Source: Neobacillus cucumis | GTDB taxonomy: Bacteria > Bacillota > Bacilli > Bacillales > Cytobacillaceae | Reading direction: 5' to 3' | Assembly: GCF_002860255.1 (NCBI RefSeq) | Contig: NZ_PGVE01000040.1 | Coordinates: 62,001-126,000 of the forward strand | DNA: 64,000 bases | Shown here: positions 39,267 through 48,445 of the stretch, piece by piece | Layout of the letters: the number at the start of each line of letters is the position of its first letter | Numbering within the stretch: the first letter of the stretch is position 1 | Notes under the pieces: model-generated | The model's input: only the letters and a program-made list of their open reading frames with translations | What the model was told of the DNA's origin: nothing | The model's database searches: none | Position numbers and translations under genes: made by a program

Positions 39267-40277
39267 CTAAGGCAAGGTTCTTTTTCGCATCGGCGGAAAT
39301 TCTAAATAGGTTAGCGCCCTCCAAATCCACTCTAATGGACCAAACTTATAATAGCGGAGCCAAATTGTGCTAAACATTAATTGGATGACCAAAATTGCTA
39401 AGCATACGTACAAGGTTTCAAGATAGTTAATCTGATTTTGGAACCCTAGTACGTTTCCAGCCAGAATGATAAAGGCCGTTTGAAACAGATAATTCGTAAA
39501 AGCCATCCTGCCATAACTTTTTAAAGGCGATAATAGTTTTCGGAAAAATGATGTCTGTAACAGAAGCACAAGGCAGCATATATAAAATGCGGAGACGACA
39601 GGGCCAATAGTGATGCCAATGCTTATAAATTGCTGCATCTGAACGGAATTGGAGACAACTTCGGCACTGTAGCTCGATTGATATTGGAAAAATAGACCCG
39701 CTATGGTTAGAATCAACATGATTACGGTGAAAACAGCTATTGCTTTTATGTGATATGAAATTCTTTCAAACATTTGATATTGGCCTGCGGTAATCCCAAG
39801 CAACATTAAAGGAATAACCAAGAAGATTTTAGCCGCAAATAGGGCTAATACTACTAGCATGACGACTCCAAACACGAGATTGACCGTTCTGTTTATCTTG
39901 TAAAATGGCAGAAGAATTAGTCCTGCGATGGCATAAATCGTTAATGCTTCTCCCGGATGAAACTGCACATGGACTAACCCAAAAAGGAATAACACGATTA
40001 TTCGCCGTACAAACAATCTTTGTCCACTTTTTCCTCGAGCATTAGCGCGGGAAATAAAAAGATAAAAGCCGACTCCAAACAAGAAAGTGAAAATCGTATA
40101 AAAACGGCCTTCTACAAATAGATACAACAACTTCCAATAAAAAGCATCGCCTGTACCTGCAGCCGGAAGTTTAGCAGACAACAACGGTCCAATATTAACC
40201 AAAATAATCCCCAGCAAAGCAAACCCCCGCAAGTAGTCCAACACATCAATCCGTTCATTTTCTCCTATTGCACTCAT
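39267..40277 (-). CDS. DUF418 family membrane protein (YeiB/YxaH-like)
   Basis: This 336-residue protein with about nine transmembrane helices has the DUF418 signature, starting with RIDVLDYLRGFALLGIILVN and VEGRFYTIFTFLFGVGF, and later SYGRMAFTNYLFQT. Family members are related to membrane acyltransferases and the substrate is unknown. It stands alone. The 40278-40688 gap upstream holds a GGTGCCTGTCACC repeat and two hairpins but no gene I can see. Confidence 0.85.
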   Translation of the reverse strand: MSAIGENERIDVLDYLRGFALLGIILVNIGPLLSAKLPAAGTGDAFYWKLLYLFVEGRFYTIFTFLFGVGFYLFISRANARGKSGQRLFVRRIIVLFLFGLVHVQFHPGEALTIYAIAGLILLPFYKINRTVNLVFGVVMLVVLALFAAKIFLVIPLMLLGITAGQYQMFERISYHIKAIAVFTVIMLILTIAGLFFQYQSSYSAEVVSNSVQMQQFISIGITIGPVVSAFYICCLVLLLQTSFFRKLLSPLKSYGRMAFTNYLFQTAFIILAGNVLGFQNQINYLETLYVCLAILVIQLMFSTIWLRYYKFGPLEWIWRALTYLEFPPMRKRTLP

Positions 40278-40404
40278 CGCAAACTCCTAATCATTTTCTT
40301 TCACATTAAAATAATTCCCCATCCAAGCGGACACTTACCCTCCTCCTCTATTTTAACATTTCCCCCTCTAATCAGAAGGAAAATAACCTCACTGAATTAT
40401 TAAT

Positions 40405-40417
40405 GGTGCCTGTCACC
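40405..40417. repeat. GGTGCCTGTCACC dispersed repeat, copy 3
   Basis: Reverse-complement orientation of the GGTGACAGGCACC 13-mer, upstream of the DUF418 gene. Confidence 0.7.
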
Positions 40418-40510
40418 AAAAGTAATCTTGATATTTTTCTTAAGATAATGAACATAGTAATAATGAGATTCATATTTTATTTATATACTGATGTTTTATC
40501 GAGATGAAAT

Positions 40511-40542
40511 GAAAAAAGACCGTGGTCCCAAATTACCACGGC
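40511..40542 (-). terminator. Terminator candidate after the ArsB-type permease
   Basis: On the minus strand GCCGTGG pairs with CCACGGT and is followed by a T-run. It lies about 150 bp past the permease stop. Confidence 0.65.
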
Positions 40543-40565
40543 TAGTATGTGCAAATACGAGCGAG

Positions 40566-40607
40566 TTAATCCATCCTTTGTCTGCCAAACAAGCATGGAT
40601 TATTTTT
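40566..40607 (+). terminator. Second hairpin with plus-strand T-run
   Basis: TAATCCAT/ATGGATTA extended by a partly paired ACAA/TTGT inner stem, followed by T8. No plus-strand gene ends nearby, so it may terminate antisense or read-through transcription, or be a relic. Confidence 0.5.
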
Positions 40608-40688
40608 TTTTCTAACCAAGTATATCATCTGCTCTTTTTCCTCTCCTAAAGACTAATAGCTCATTTAGAATTCTTTAAATTCTCCATC

Positions 40689-42035
40689 TTATTGAAGTGC
40701 TCCTCCGAACAAACCTGAAACCCAATAATACAAGACTACTAACGTAAATAAGGTTGCTGGCGGTATAACCACGGCCGTAACCTTTACGTATTCCCACCAA
40801 GAAAATTTAACCTTACCCTTTCGTATAATATGCATCCACATCAATGTGGCAAGGGTTCCCATCGGCAGCAGCAGGGATCCCATATCACTTCCAATTACAT
40901 TTGCCAAATAGGCGACCTTCAAGGTAAGCATATCAAGTCCCATATGTGTTAACGTAAGTGTTCCAACCATTAGGGCCGGATGATTATTAAAGATATTAGA
41001 TAAAACGGATAGTAGTGTCCCCATCGTCACACTTGCATGCAGTAAACTTCCGGACACCATCGGCCGCATGAATCCGATTAACCAATCCGTTAGACCAATA
41101 TTGTTCAGCCCATATATGATGACGTACATACTAAATGCAAAAACCAGAATGTACCACGGCGTCTTTTTGATCATATCCAGCGGCGGAATTTTTAAATACG
41201 CCCATCTCCACGCCAAGAGGATCAGCGATCCAATGACAGCCATAACCGAGACTGGAATTCCAATATAAGAGGCGACGAAAAGACTAATTCGTACTCCAAA
41301 TACAAACAACAGGACATTTCTCATGAATCTTGACCTTTGTTTTTCTGAAGAATACTCAGGCCCAGGCTTTAGTGGATGATAGGATGGACGTGATAAGCCA
41401 GTTACCTTGGTCGGAACCGTTTTTGGCAAGACTTTTTTAAAGCGCAGGTACAAAAGGAATACTAAGAACAGAAGACCAAGAGTTGCCGGTACAAACATCA
41501 TAGCTGTATGCAAATATAAACTCATATGCACTATTTTTAAGGCGATGAGGTTCACGATATTGCTTACCCCAATCGGAGCACTTGATGCTGTTGCCACTAG
41601 CCCCCCGGATAATAAATAAGGGATCTTCTGATGGTTTTTTAATCCCATATTATTAAGCAGCATCACCAAAATCGGCGTAGTAATTAAGATACTTCCATCA
41701 TTATTAAAAAACAATGTCATCAAAAAGCATAATAGATTAACGTACCAAAATAATCGAATACCGGAGCCTTTAGCCTTTGCGGCCAGCTTTTCGGCAACCC
41801 AGTTAAAAAAACCGAAGCTTTCTAAAACGATTGCCATAACGATGGTCGCGATAATGGTGATAGCAGCACCGCTAATGGTTTCGGTAATTAATCCGAGGTC
41901 TTTCAGTGAAACACTGCCGCTTAATAAAACAAACATTGCCCCAATGGTTGCCGGAATAGCTTCATTAACACCCCTGGGTCGCCAAAGAATAAATATTAAT
42001 GTAACCACAAAAGATAGGATGGTCATCCATACCAT
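40689..42035 (-). CDS. ArsB/NhaD-type anion permease
   Basis: This 448-residue membrane protein has about 11-12 transmembrane helices and belongs to the ArsB branch of the ion transporter superfamily; FNNDGSILITTPI and SSAPIGVSNIVNLIAL are the paired helical-hairpin motifs near 110-165. Relatives extrude arsenite/antimonite or carry other anions. No arsR or arsC lies nearby, so arsenic transport is not supported by context. The region upstream (42036-42421) holds a 56-bp palindrome and a terminator. Confidence 0.82.
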   Translation of the reverse strand: MVWMTILSFVVTLIFILWRPRGVNEAIPATIGAMFVLLSGSVSLKDLGLITETISGAAITIIATIVMAIVLESFGFFNWVAEKLAAKAKGSGIRLFWYVNLLCFLMTLFFNNDGSILITTPILVMLLNNMGLKNHQKIPYLLSGGLVATASSAPIGVSNIVNLIALKIVHMSLYLHTAMMFVPATLGLLFLVFLLYLRFKKVLPKTVPTKVTGLSRPSYHPLKPGPEYSSEKQRSRFMRNVLLFVFGVRISLFVASYIGIPVSVMAVIGSLILLAWRWAYLKIPPLDMIKKTPWYILVFAFSMYVIIYGLNNIGLTDWLIGFMRPMVSGSLLHASVTMGTLLSVLSNIFNNHPALMVGTLTLTHMGLDMLTLKVAYLANVIGSDMGSLLLPMGTLATLMWMHIIRKGKVKFSWWEYVKVTAVVIPPATLFTLVVLYYWVSGLFGGALQ

Positions 42036-42239
42036 TTAGGTCTATCCCCTTTCATTCTTGCTAGTGATTCATGATGTATCATGAGATGGACCTGCCTCCT
42101 CCCTAAGGATTGTCCGCACTTGTCCCTCCCTTCCATTTATCTCTCTGTATGCCTGTACTTCATTTATATGTAACCAATATAGACAGGCTCTAGGTTTGTA
42201 CCCTTTTCTAGGATAAATCCACAGTAATCTAGATATTAA

Positions 42240-42295
42240 AAGGGTGACAGGCACCACGGATGGACAATTGTCCATCCGTGGTGCCTGTCACCCTT
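42240..42295. repeat. 56-bp perfect palindrome with two GGTGACAGGCACC copies head to head
   Basis: Every base of 42240-42267 pairs with 42268-42295. The outer part is the dispersed 13-mer (42243-42255 and, inverted, 42280-42292) and the inner 24 bp are ACGGATGGACAA and its complement. It sits between the ArsB-type permease and the CoA-transferase gene. As RNA it would form a 28-bp hairpin without a T-run. It looks like a complete element of which the other copies are single ends. Confidence 0.85.
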
Positions 42296-42370
42296 ACTTC
42301 TCTTAGCACTGTTTTTACTTTATTTAACGGACAAGCTGTTAAAAAAGCTAAATACACTTCCACCATAAAA

Positions 42371-42410
42371 AACCTGATTATCATCCATTGCTCTGTAGGA
42401 TAATCAGGTT
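42371..42410 (-). terminator. Terminator of the CoA-transferase gene
   Basis: AACCTGATTATC/GATAATCAGGTT is a 12-bp perfect stem with T6 on the minus strand, 11 bp past the stop. Confidence 0.88.
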
Positions 42411-42421
42411 TTGTCTCTATA

Positions 42422-43936
42422 CTATACAGTTTGTCCTACTGGTAATTTCATCGTGCCGTTCGCGGCAAAGTTTGTATGCCAGGATAACGCTTTTTCTAAA
42501 ACATGAGGAGTTTGTCCTCCTCTTTTTAGTGCTTCTTGATAATATTCCCTCAGCTGTTCGCGGTACATAGGATGGGCGCATTGTTCTATAATTATTTCCG
42601 CGCGCTCTCTTGGTGCCAGCCCGCGTAAATCAGCATATCCCTGCTCGGTCACAATCACATCCACATCATGCTCGGTATGATCGACATGGGAAACAAACGG
42701 AACAATACTTGAAATCTCCCCACCCTTTGCTATTGATTTCGTTACAAAAACAGCTAACCGGGCGTTACGAGCGAAATCCCCTGATCCGCCAATCCCATTC
42801 ATCATTTTTGTCCCTAAAACATGGGTAGAGTTCACATTCCCATAGATGTCCAATTCTAAAGCAGTATTAATCGAAAGTAACCCGAGACGGCGAATGATTT
42901 CGGGATGATTCGAAATCTCCTGCGGCCTCATCATTAACCGGCCGCGATACTTATCAAAGTTTCCGTAAACCTCTTTCATTTTTCCATCGGAAAGCGTAAT
43001 GGAACAGCATGAGGCAAAATTCACCTTGCCTGCATCGATTAAGTCAAACACCGCATCCTGCAATACCTCTGAATAAACTTCCAAGTCAGTAAACTCTGAA
43101 TCCAGCAAGCCGTGCAAGACGGCATTGGCCACTGATCCAATTCCAGATTGCAGCGGGGCAAGCCTTTCCGTCAGCCTCCCTGCTCTCACTTCCGTCCGCA
43201 AGAACTCTATCAAATGATTCGCCATAATGACTGTATCCTCATCTGGCGGAACAATCGTGGAAGGAGAATCTAGCTGGTTTGTAAAAACAATCCCTTTCAC
43301 CTTTTCAATATCCACAGGGATACCGATTGTTCCAATTCGGTCGCCAACTTTTGATAAAGGAATCGGACCGCGCTCGCCTTGCTTTCCAGGATCATATAAA
43401 TCATGTAAGCCTTCAAGATTCACTTGATGAGCCAAATTAATTTCAATAATGATCGATTTAGCATTTAAAGCAAAGGAAAGTGAATTTCCCACTGAGGTGG
43501 TTGGAATCACCAGCCCATCCTCCGTCACAGAGAACGCTTCCAAAATAGCATAATCGACAGACTCCATTACACCCGCTCTAACTAACTCTGCTGTATGTGA
43601 TAGGTGCTGATCTACAAACAACATTTCTCCCTTATTTATTTTACTCCTCATTGTCGCATCGGCCTGGAAGGGCAGTCTTTTCCCAAGAATCCCGGCCTCC
43701 GCAAACAACTTATCAACATCAGAACCCAAGGAGGCACCCGTATACACATTTACCTTAAATTTTTCTGTCTCAGCCCGTTTGACCAAAGCGAATGGTACCG
43801 CTTTCACATCACCAGCACGTGTAAAGCCGCTTAAACCCAAAGTCATCCCGTCTTGTATCCATGAAGCTGCTTCTTCCGGTGTTACGATACGATCGAACAA
43901 ACGCTTATCACGAATCCGTTCCATTTTATTTTCCAT
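42422..43936 (-). CDS. Acetyl-CoA hydrolase/succinyl-CoA:acetate CoA-transferase
   Basis: This 504-residue protein of the AarC/Cat1 family transfers CoA between succinate and acetate (or hydrolyses acetyl-CoA). The catalytic glutamate is in EVYSEVLQDAVFDL, and the glycine loop GIGGSGDF and the VTEQGYADLRGL segment are typical. ATG 43936 is preferred over GTG 43948, which overlaps the GGGGGAG binding site; ATG 43924 is also possible. It lies 132 bp downstream of a LytTR regulator gene on the same strand, with a 21-bp-spaced direct repeat in the gap, suggesting direct control by that regulator. A role in acetate use or acid tolerance is inferred. Confidence 0.9.
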   Translation of the reverse strand: MENKMERIRDKRLFDRIVTPEEAASWIQDGMTLGLSGFTRAGDVKAVPFALVKRAETEKFKVNVYTGASLGSDVDKLFAEAGILGKRLPFQADATMRSKINKGEMLFVDQHLSHTAELVRAGVMESVDYAILEAFSVTEDGLVIPTTSVGNSLSFALNAKSIIIEINLAHQVNLEGLHDLYDPGKQGERGPIPLSKVGDRIGTIGIPVDIEKVKGIVFTNQLDSPSTIVPPDEDTVIMANHLIEFLRTEVRAGRLTERLAPLQSGIGSVANAVLHGLLDSEFTDLEVYSEVLQDAVFDLIDAGKVNFASCCSITLSDGKMKEVYGNFDKYRGRLMMRPQEISNHPEIIRRLGLLSINTALELDIYGNVNSTHVLGTKMMNGIGGSGDFARNARLAVFVTKSIAKGGEISSIVPFVSHVDHTEHDVDVIVTEQGYADLRGLAPRERAEIIIEQCAHPMYREQLREYYQEALKRGGQTPHVLEKALSWHTNFAANGTMKLPVGQTV

Positions 43937-44033
43937 GCTACATCCCACTCCCCCAGCAAAATCTTGAAATCATTGTAACCGATAGAGGTGTTGAAAGTGA
44001 GATTTCAAGGATATATTACGGAAAATTCAGATA

Positions 44034-44060
44034 AAACAGCATTATTACGTTCTCAAACAG
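44034..44060 (-). promoter_or_regulatory. Candidate LytTR direct repeats upstream of the CoA-transferase
   Basis: On the minus strand CTGTTT occurs at 44055-44060 and 44034-44039, exactly 21 bp apart, the spacing LytTR proteins prefer. A TAATAT-like -10 follows about 17 bp after the second copy. The match to the 9-bp LytTR consensus is only partial. Confidence 0.32.
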
Positions 44061-44067
44061 AAAATAC

Positions 44068-44712
44068 TTAAAAACCTAGCAATCTTCGAAAATAACTTGA
44101 ATAGGATTGGCTCACAGGAACTTGGTCACCATTATCCATCGACAGGATGAAGGTGGAGTGACTATCAGGAAAAATCTCCTTGATATGATTGACATTGACA
44201 ATAAACGAGCGATGACAACGAATAAAATAATCCTTTGGCAAATGAAACTCAAACTCCTGCAGTGAATATTTATGTGTACCGCTAAGTTCTTTAGTGATTA
44301 CAAATGTTTTTTTATCCTTGGCTTCAATATAGATCACTTGAGAGAAAGGAACAGGTATCCATCCATCCTCTGTTTTAATTGTCACGACTAGCTTTCCGCT
44401 CGTTAAAGCAGGGAATATTGCCGTCACACAGCCTTCTAGCCTGCTTTCATGAAAGAAAGGTACGGCCATTCCATGGTAAGGCACCCCAAATAAATCACGA
44501 TTAATAAATTCAGAAATCTTTTGCTTTGAATGAATTGCCTTATAAGCAATTGTCCCCTCCTTCAATGGATCACCAGCCCTAATCTTCAAATCAATCCGCT
44601 TACTCGGCCGATAATAAATATATTCCCTAGTATTAGATACCGCAATTGAAATCTCCTCCGAAAACAACTCACTAATCACATCTAAAAGAGAAACAACCGT
44701 AATACTCTCCAT
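44068..44712 (-). CDS. LytTR-family regulator with PAS-like sensor domain
   Basis: This 214-residue regulator has a PAS/GAF-like N-terminal region (about 1-105; YYRPSKRIDLKI, FGVPYHGMAVPFF) and a C-terminal LytTR DNA-binding domain (about 113-212; VIYIEAKDKKTFVIT, FIRCHRSFIVNVNHIKEIFP). There is no receiver domain, so it probably senses a small molecule directly. It precedes the CoA-transferase gene on the same strand and most likely regulates it. A GGTGACAGGCACC repeat lies just upstream. Confidence 0.88.
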   Translation of the reverse strand: MESITVVSLLDVISELFSEEISIAVSNTREYIYYRPSKRIDLKIRAGDPLKEGTIAYKAIHSKQKISEFINRDLFGVPYHGMAVPFFHESRLEGCVTAIFPALTSGKLVVTIKTEDGWIPVPFSQVIYIEAKDKKTFVITKELSGTHKYSLQEFEFHLPKDYFIRCHRSFIVNVNHIKEIFPDSHSTFILSMDNGDQVPVSQSYSSYFRRLLGF

Positions 44713-44743
44713 ACCCTATAACTCCCTTGGTGAGATTGTAAAT

Positions 44744-44756
44744 GGTGACAGGCACC
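44744..44756. repeat. GGTGACAGGCACC dispersed repeat, copy 4
   Basis: Single 13-mer between the LytTR gene and the NarL-type regulator gene. Confidence 0.7.
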
Positions 44757-44815
44757 GTTTCTACTATTTTACCACTCTTTTATTTGTTTTCCTTTATTCT
44801 GGTGCATTTCAGCCA

Positions 44816-45472
44816 TTATTCTTCGTCTTCTGCGATTAAGGGGTTTTGGGATTCTTTATAGAGTTTTTTTGCTTGGTGCCTGTCTGTGACTTGCAGTTTG
44901 TTAAGGATATTGGAAATATGGTTGGCGACCGTTTTGGGGCTTAGCTGCAGACGGGCTCCAATTTGTGTATTTGTATATCCTTCCGCAATCAGCTCTAACA
45001 CCTCCATCTCCCGGCTAGTAAGCTCCCGAAGAGCAGGTACGAGATCCTTTTTCTGGGGCATAGTAAAGTAATTCATCATCCTAGCGGCAATATCTGAGCT
45101 AAAGACCGCTCCGCCATTTCCAACCATACGAATGGAATGAAGCAGTTCCATTTCCCCCGCATCCTTTAACACATAGCCCCGTGCCCCCATTTGCATGGCC
45201 GTAAAAACCGATTTATCATTCTTTAACATCGTAACAATTAATATTTTCATTTCAGGCTGCTTTTCGCGAATAACCCGAGTCGCTTCAATCCCGTTTAGCC
45301 CTGGCATACGAATATCCATCACAATCACATCAGGCTGAAGCTTTAGCGCCAGCTCTACTGCCGCCTCGCCTGAAGCACCCTCCCCAATGACTTCTAAATC
45401 GTCTGTCGTCTGTATCAGATTACGAACCCCACTTCGAAATAAAGGATGATCATCGATTAATACTACTTTCAT
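44816..45472 (-). CDS. NarL/LuxR-type response regulator
   Basis: This 218-residue regulator has a receiver domain (1-120; acidic pair in LIDDHP, phospho-acceptor D54 in VIVMDIRMPG) and a LuxR helix-turn-helix (about 148-210; LTSREMEVLELIAEGYTNTQIGARL, SPKTVANHISNILNKL). It overlaps the kinase gene by 23 bp and is presumably phosphorylated by it. The palindrome at 47764-47792 upstream of the divergent membrane-protein gene is a plausible target. Confidence 0.92.
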   Translation of the reverse strand: MKVVLIDDHPLFRSGVRNLIQTTDDLEVIGEGASGEAAVELALKLQPDVIVMDIRMPGLNGIEATRVIREKQPEMKILIVTMLKNDKSVFTAMQMGARGYVLKDAGEMELLHSIRMVGNGGAVFSSDIAARMMNYFTMPQKKDLVPALRELTSREMEVLELIAEGYTNTQIGARLQLSPKTVANHISNILNKLQVTDRHQAKKLYKESQNPLIAEDEE

Positions 45473-47624
45473 TCAATTTATCCTCCCCCTGTAAAAAAGG
45501 TAAAACCGCCCTTACCCTCGTTCCGCCTATCTCTGATTTATCAAAAAAACATTGCCCTCCAAGTTCAGCGGTTCGTTCACGAATGGACTTCAAACCGATG
45601 CCTCCATTGATTGACGGCCTCAACAATAAGGGCAAGCCAACTCCATTGTCACTTACCTCAATCTCCAATTCGGATTTAGAAAGGACAGAAATTCTGACCA
45701 CACACTCGGTTGCCTCTGCATGTTTAACAACATTTACCAGGGCCTCTGTTATGATCCGATAGCCTGCCACTTCTACGGCTGCAGGCAAAATCGGAAGCTT
45801 AGCAGGTGCTTCCAAAGACACCTTTAACACAGCCGCCTCATCCCCATGCGAGCTGTTTGTCCCTACTGTTTTTCGTATCTCATTAATCCTCGCTTCAATC
45901 GCTCCGATCAGTCCAAATTCATCTAGCGTCGGCGGCCGTAAATCATGAACCATCGTTCGAATTTCATTTACCGTCGTCCGAATCACACCGCGCAGCTCCC
46001 CCAACAGCTTCACAGCCTTATCTGGTTGTTTATTCACATACTGCTCTGCAGCTGCTGCATTAAAGGATAATGACAGAAGTCTTGGAGCGAGTTCATCATG
46101 AAGGTTCCTTCGGATTTGCAGCCGTTCCTCTTCGCGAGCAAGCACGAGCTTCTCCCTCGACTCTTGCAAATCTTTGGCTAAAAGCTGCATCCCCAAAGTT
46201 ATTTTTATATTTTGTAAAATGACTCCGGTCTGCCTCAGTAACACATCCATCAGCCGCAAATCCTCTTGAGAAAAAGCTTCATCGCGAGAGCGGCTCGAGA
46301 CCATCATCGCTCCTAGCTCCTCTCCGCCGTGAATAATGGGAAAAGAATGAATATCAAAAACTACCTCTGGTTTTCCCGCAACAGCAGCCTTTTTTTCTTC
46401 ATCATTAACCCTTATAAATATCCCTACATATGGAAGCCGCAATGCTCTTCTTATCGTCCCTGCCACCTCTTGCAAGGCTTCTTCCGGTGATAATGGCTGG
46501 ACCAAATGATCGCCTAATTCTTTTAAGACTGCATACGGGTCATCATGCCTCCCTTTCATCAGACGATTCACAATCTGCTGAAGCCTTTCTTTTATCGGCG
46601 AAAAAAGAACCGCTACAACCCCGGTTGAAAACAATGAAATAATAAAATTGTCCTTCGTCTTGAATAAACTGCCAAGATACATCACCATTCCCGCGTAAAG
46701 TAAAACGATCGTTAACGTTAAAGTCCCATAAAGAATCGTCCGGTTCACCAGCGGATCAATATCCCATAACCTGTGCCTTAAAATGGCTAACGCCAGGGTT
46801 AACGGAATAATAGCAACGATCGCATATAGCAAGGCACTTAAATAAATATAAGAAACTGGGCTATCAGCAAACACTGGATATACAAAAAAGCCGCTAACAA
46901 TTACTGAACCCAAAAGAGAAATGACTGCCCCATAGACCACCCATTTCGTTTGCTGTTTTTCAACGGAACTTGACACCTTTCGATATCGATATACTTGTGA
47001 AAAAATAGTCATGCCAATCATCGGTAAATAGTAAAGGAGCCTGCCTGTATTTGACCAATTCAGTAAATCATAGGATGTCTCAGGAAAAAGAAAACTAACT
47101 AGTTGAACCATACAAAAAGGGATAAACACAAGCAATGTCCAGCGCGGCACAAACCGCCCTTTTGGAAAGAGGAGCAAGAATAGAAAAAACGTCATCCTCC
47201 CTACAGCAGCAATAGCCTCAGGAATTCGTGCCAATAAAGGACTATCTTTTGACCCAATATAAACCAGCGAAGTAAACGTTGTTCCGTAAGCTACGAGAGC
47301 AACCATCGCCAAAAATCCCAGCAAATCTCGCTTACTTTTAAAAAAAATAAGAAAAGCGGCCATATAAAAAAGAAAAGAAAATGTACATTCAATGATGACA
47401 AACCATAGTGAGTAGGTATCCGGGGTTAAATGATAGACACTTAAAGCCTCTAATGTTGTTGGCGGGGCAGGAGCCAGTGTGCTGCAAGGTTTGAGCGTAC
47501 AATCCGTGCGAAGTGTTTCATAATAACTGGGAATATTATTAATATAAAAAACTATCATCATGACGCAAAGTAAGGACGCCATTACTTGTACAAACAATCT
47601 ACTTCGATTTGGAGCCCTATCCAA
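45450..47624 (-). CDS. Multi-pass sensor histidine kinase, NarX/DesK class with GAF domain
   Basis: This 724-residue membrane kinase has about eight transmembrane helices (residues 10-355), a GAF domain (about 390-490), a coiled coil, HisKA_3 with the phospho-acceptor histidine in RRNLHDELAPRL, and a HATPase_c domain (EVSDNGVGLPL, GGIGLKSIRERTAELGG). TTG 47624 is chosen because GGAGG lies nine bases upstream; an in-frame TTG at 47642 comes before that binding site. It forms a two-component system with the overlapping NarL-type regulator. The signal is not evident. Confidence 0.88.
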   Translation of the reverse strand: MDRAPNRSRLFVQVMASLLCVMMIVFYINNIPSYYETLRTDCTLKPCSTLAPAPPTTLEALSVYHLTPDTYSLWFVIIECTFSFLFYMAAFLIFFKSKRDLLGFLAMVALVAYGTTFTSLVYIGSKDSPLLARIPEAIAAVGRMTFFLFLLLFPKGRFVPRWTLLVFIPFCMVQLVSFLFPETSYDLLNWSNTGRLLYYLPMIGMTIFSQVYRYRKVSSSVEKQQTKWVVYGAVISLLGSVIVSGFFVYPVFADSPVSYIYLSALLYAIVAIIPLTLALAILRHRLWDIDPLVNRTILYGTLTLTIVLLYAGMVMYLGSLFKTKDNFIISLFSTGVVAVLFSPIKERLQQIVNRLMKGRHDDPYAVLKELGDHLVQPLSPEEALQEVAGTIRRALRLPYVGIFIRVNDEEKKAAVAGKPEVVFDIHSFPIIHGGEELGAMMVSSRSRDEAFSQEDLRLMDVLLRQTGVILQNIKITLGMQLLAKDLQESREKLVLAREEERLQIRRNLHDELAPRLLSLSFNAAAAEQYVNKQPDKAVKLLGELRGVIRTTVNEIRTMVHDLRPPTLDEFGLIGAIEARINEIRKTVGTNSSHGDEAAVLKVSLEAPAKLPILPAAVEVAGYRIITEALVNVVKHAEATECVVRISVLSKSELEIEVSDNGVGLPLLLRPSINGGIGLKSIRERTAELGGQCFFDKSEIGGTRVRAVLPFLQGEDKLNESSINR

Positions 47625-47763
47625 TAATCTCAACCTCCACAAACCCTATTTATAGGAAAATTATAACAAGGTCATTCTTACTATGTATACAATCTTTTTT
47701 TCTACAAATTGTTCCCGATTTTCCTCATAAAAGTTCCCGCTCTCTCTAGGTATAGGGTGCTCT

Positions 47764-47792
47764 CGTAACAAGGAATATCCTTTTGTTACGAT
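47764..47792. promoter_or_regulatory. Palindromic operator candidate between divergent genes
   Basis: TCGTAACAA and TTGTTACGA are perfect 9-bp arms around an 11-base centre that is itself nearly symmetric (GGAATATCC). It lies about 40 bp before the membrane-protein gene and 140 bp upstream of the kinase start. The NarL-type regulator next door is the simplest candidate ligand. Confidence 0.5.
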
Positions 47793-47833
47793 TAGTTTGT
47801 AAACAACAACAAAACTTTAGGGAGATGGAAAGA

Positions 47834-48412
47834 ATGACAGTAGAAAAAACAGTTAAGTGGCTTGGATTGATTTGTATATTGGCAGGTATCGCTAGAATGG
47901 GGATGACCCCTGCAGGGCTCATTTTTGGATCAGACAGCAAACAGGAACTTGCCTTCGCATTGGCCGCCAGTATCCTAATGGGGATTAGCTCGATCAACCT
48001 CTTTTTAGCACAAGCAAAAAAAGCAGGAGTTTTTGGATTGATTGCAGCCCTATTGCTCGCGGTTGGTAATATTATTTTAGCCGGCGGTTTTTATGGATTT
48101 TTTGCCTATGGGGAATTACCAAAGCCAGGCACCTTCGTGAATATGATAGAATCTCTTGCCTATCCAGGTTTACTTCTAGGGACATTAATCCTTATGATTG
48201 TCACCTACCGTGCGAACCTTTTTCCACGCTGGTATATTGCCATTTTTGCGCTCATGCTGCTTTCATTAGGGATTCCATTCTTAGGTGACTACTTCGCCTT
48301 CTTCTGGGGATTAACATATGCAGCGATGGGTTACACCATCTTTACCGAAAAATACGTCAACCCTTCTGTAACAATCAAATCCAAAAAATCCAATGCGGTC
48401 ATCAATGAATAA
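47834..48412 (+). CDS. Six-helix membrane protein, function unknown
   Basis: This 192-residue integral membrane protein has about six helices, beginning WLGLICILAGIARMGMTPAGLIFG. I recognise no enzyme or transporter motif. ATG 47834 follows GGGAGATGGAAAGA; ATG 47825, three codons earlier, is possible. It is divergent from the two-component system with a perfect palindrome between them, so it is a likely target of that system. Confidence 0.75.
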   Translation: MTVEKTVKWLGLICILAGIARMGMTPAGLIFGSDSKQELAFALAASILMGISSINLFLAQAKKAGVFGLIAALLLAVGNIILAGGFYGFFAYGELPKPGTFVNMIESLAYPGLLLGTLILMIVTYRANLFPRWYIAIFALMLLSLGIPFLGDYFAFFWGLTYAAMGYTIFTEKYVNPSVTIKSKKSNAVINE

Positions 48413-48418
48413 ACGATT

Positions 48419-48442
48419 AGCCCCTTTCCTAGTGATGGGGCT
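48419..48442. terminator. Terminator after the membrane-protein gene
   Basis: AGCCCC/GGGGCT stem followed by T6; it lies between convergent genes. Confidence 0.7.
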
Positions 48443-48445
48443 TTT

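Noticed and set aside
40689-42035. Arsenic resistance operon
   Set aside because: The permease is ArsB-like, but no arsR, arsC or acr3 gene is adjacent, so a resistance operon is not supported.
44875-44892. GGTGCCTGTCTGTGAC, resembling the dispersed 13-mer repeat
   Set aside because: It lies inside the NarL-type regulator coding sequence and only the first nine bases or so match, so it is treated as chance.
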